64,000 nucleotides of DNA from Natranaerovirga pectinivora (GTDB lineage Bacteria > Bacillota > Clostridia > Lachnospirales > DSM-24629), in NCBI RefSeq assembly GCF_004342165.1, contig NZ_SMAL01000008.1:20095-84094 (forward strand), written 5' to 3'. Of the stretch, positions 62,985 to 64,000 are shown in pieces. Each line of letters starts with the position of its first letter. Positions within the stretch are counted from its first letter, which is position 1. Below the pieces are notes generated by a model, which made no database searches, was not told the origin of the DNA, and worked only from the letters and a program-made list of their open reading frames with translations. A program made the position numbers and the translations under genes.

Positions 62985-64000
62985 TTAATACGATTCTCTT
63001 AATAGATGTCTTTCGTTATCTTCTGGAACCAAAGAAATTGTATCATCATAGTCTGATAACAACTTGTTTACACCAATTGCTTCAAATTCCTGACCTTCGT
63101 CTAACTTCAGAGGCAATACACATTCATCGCATTTTCTATTACAGAAAATAGGTTCATATGAATCTGGCTCTTTATAAGTCGTAATAACACCTTCATAATT
63201 TCTTAGAACTACCTTATTGGTAGACCAAGAAATAATATAATTCGGCATTGCAGGAATTTTTCCACCACCGCCTGGAGCATCAATGACATATGTTGGCACA
63301 GAGAAACCACTGGTATGACCAATAAGACTTTCCATGATTTCTATACCTTTTCCTACAGGAGTTCTAAAATGAGTTAACCCCTCTGACAAATCACATTGAT
63401 ATAAGTAATAAGGTCTTACTCTATTTTTAACAAGCAAATGCATTAACTTCTTCATAATTTTTGGACAGTCATTTACCCCAGATAACAATACACTTTGATT
63501 CCCTACTGGGACACCAGCATTAGCTAGTTTACTTATGGCCTCTTTAGAAGCATTTGTAAACTCTCTAGGATGATTAAAATGAGTATTTAACCAAACTGGA
63601 TGATGTTTCTTTAATACATTAACAAGATTATCTGTTATTCTATAAGGAAGTACAACTGGCATTCTACTTCCTATTCTAATGACTTCAACATGAGGTATTT
63701 CTCTTATTTGAGTAAGTACCCAATCCAAATAATCATCATCAAGCATTAATGGATCCCCACCTGATAGCAATACATCTCTAACTTGCGGATGCTCTTTTAT
63801 ATAAGCGATTCCTTCTAATAAAGTATCTTTATTCGGTATATAGTCAACATCTCCAACTTTTCTCTTTCGTGTACAGTGTCGGCAGTACATTGAACAAACA
63901 TTGCTTATATGAAACAACACCCTATCTGGATACCTATGAGTTATCCCTGCTACTGGACTATCTTCATCTTCTGATAAAGGATCTTTCATTTCGTAAGGTT
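62985..64000 (-). CDS. ablA: Lysine 2,3-aminomutase AblA/KamA (N-terminus outside window)
   Basis: This radical SAM and PLP enzyme turns L-lysine into L-beta-lysine. About 338 residues are visible; by comparison with family length about 80-100 N-terminal residues lie beyond the window edge, since the frame stays open to 64000 ([16 protein letters not shown]). Motifs: [20 protein letters not shown], radical [11 protein letters not shown], and both lysine-contacting Asp residues, in CDLSEG and [10 protein letters not shown]. The PLP Lys is in the same segment. With AblB it makes the osmolyte N-epsilon-acetyl-beta-lysine. Confidence 0.93.
   Translation of the reverse strand, partial: PYEMKDPLSEDEDSPVAGITHRYPDRVLFHISNVCSMYCRHCTRKRKVGDVDYIPNKDTLLEGIAYIKEHPQVRDVLLSGGDPLMLDDDYLDWVLTQIREIPHVEVIRIGSRMPVVLPYRITDNLVNVLKKHHPVWLNTHFNHPREFTNASKEAISKLANAGVPVGNQSVLLSGVNDCPKIMKKLMHLLVKNRVRPYYLYQCDLSEGLTHFRTPVGKGIEIMESLIGHTSGFSVPTYVIDAPGGGGKIPAMPNYIISWSTNKVVLRNYEGVITTYKEPDSYEPIFCNRKCDECVLPLKLDEGQEFEAIGVNKLLSDYDDTISLVPEDNERHLLRESY

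Overview
The window comes from a low-GC, Gram-positive-type anaerobe of the class Clostridia. The evidence is: [FeFe] hydrogenase genes of the electron-bifurcating type, an anaerobic (cbi-type) cobalamin pathway, a B12-dependent ribonucleotide reductase, rubrerythrin, clostridial-style strong ribosome binding sites (with GTG and TTG starts) and AT-rich spacers. A lysine 2,3-aminomutase gene next to a beta-lysine acetyltransferase gene (ablA/ablB, the osmolyte N-epsilon-acetyl-beta-lysine) points to a salt-tolerant or halophilic organism, and a large pectin catabolism cluster points to a pectin feeder. A haloalkaliphilic pectinolytic clostridium such as Natranaerovirga or a relative would fit, but the species is inference. 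Nearly all genes lie on the minus strand. No tRNA, rRNA, CRISPR array, transposase or prophage was seen.

Layout. 1-315: two tandem copies of an unusual GC-rich hairpin element. 315-4547: cheW, prfB (with its programmed frameshift) and secA. 4740-14476: a twelve-gene cobalamin operon (transcribed cbiK-C-D-E-T-L-F-H-J-G-A-cobO) behind a cobalamin riboswitch and an attenuator-type terminator. 14950-15480: long-form hpf behind a textbook sigma-H promoter. 15940-21209: a PHP-domain gene and a hydrogenase operon (hydC, a 2Fe-2S protein, hydB, hydA). 21332-34749: mixed housekeeping genes: PilZ, DUF503, an SH3/NlpC cell-wall hydrolase, a KamA-like radical SAM enzyme without the lysine-binding aspartates, D-lactate dehydrogenase with a Fur-like box, class II ribonucleotide reductase, thioredoxin reductase, metY behind a SAM-I riboswitch, and a DEAD-box helicase. 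35298-42381: hemolysin III-like, azlCD, a second (divergent) pair of the hairpin element, typA, a chemoreceptor and a PD-(D/E)XK-like protein. 42489-43917: rubrerythrin and an IclR regulator. 44021-61671: the pectin/galacturonate cluster. 62033-64000: ablB and the 3' part of ablA, cut by the window edge.

How the genes work together. An ABC importer (lipoprotein plus two permeases, no ATPase gene here) brings in oligogalacturonides. Enzymes without signal peptides (GH28, GH105) trim them in the cytoplasm. Saturated galacturonate goes through UxaC, UxaB and UxaA, and unsaturated uronate through KduI and KduD; both meet at 2-keto-3-deoxygluconate, which KdgK phosphorylates and KDPG aldolase splits. 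The IclR protein at the end of the cluster is the likely regulator. Reductant is disposed of by the hydrogenase or, when iron is short, probably by the D-lactate dehydrogenase. The cobalamin operon supplies the cofactor for the ribonucleotide reductase.

The most unusual item is the hairpin element present four times (two tandem, two divergent). The long stems differ in sequence between loci but stay paired, while a loop of about 25 nt and a short 3' tail are conserved. This is the signature of a structured RNA or of a single-strand DNA recognition site; I could not assign it to a known class with confidence.
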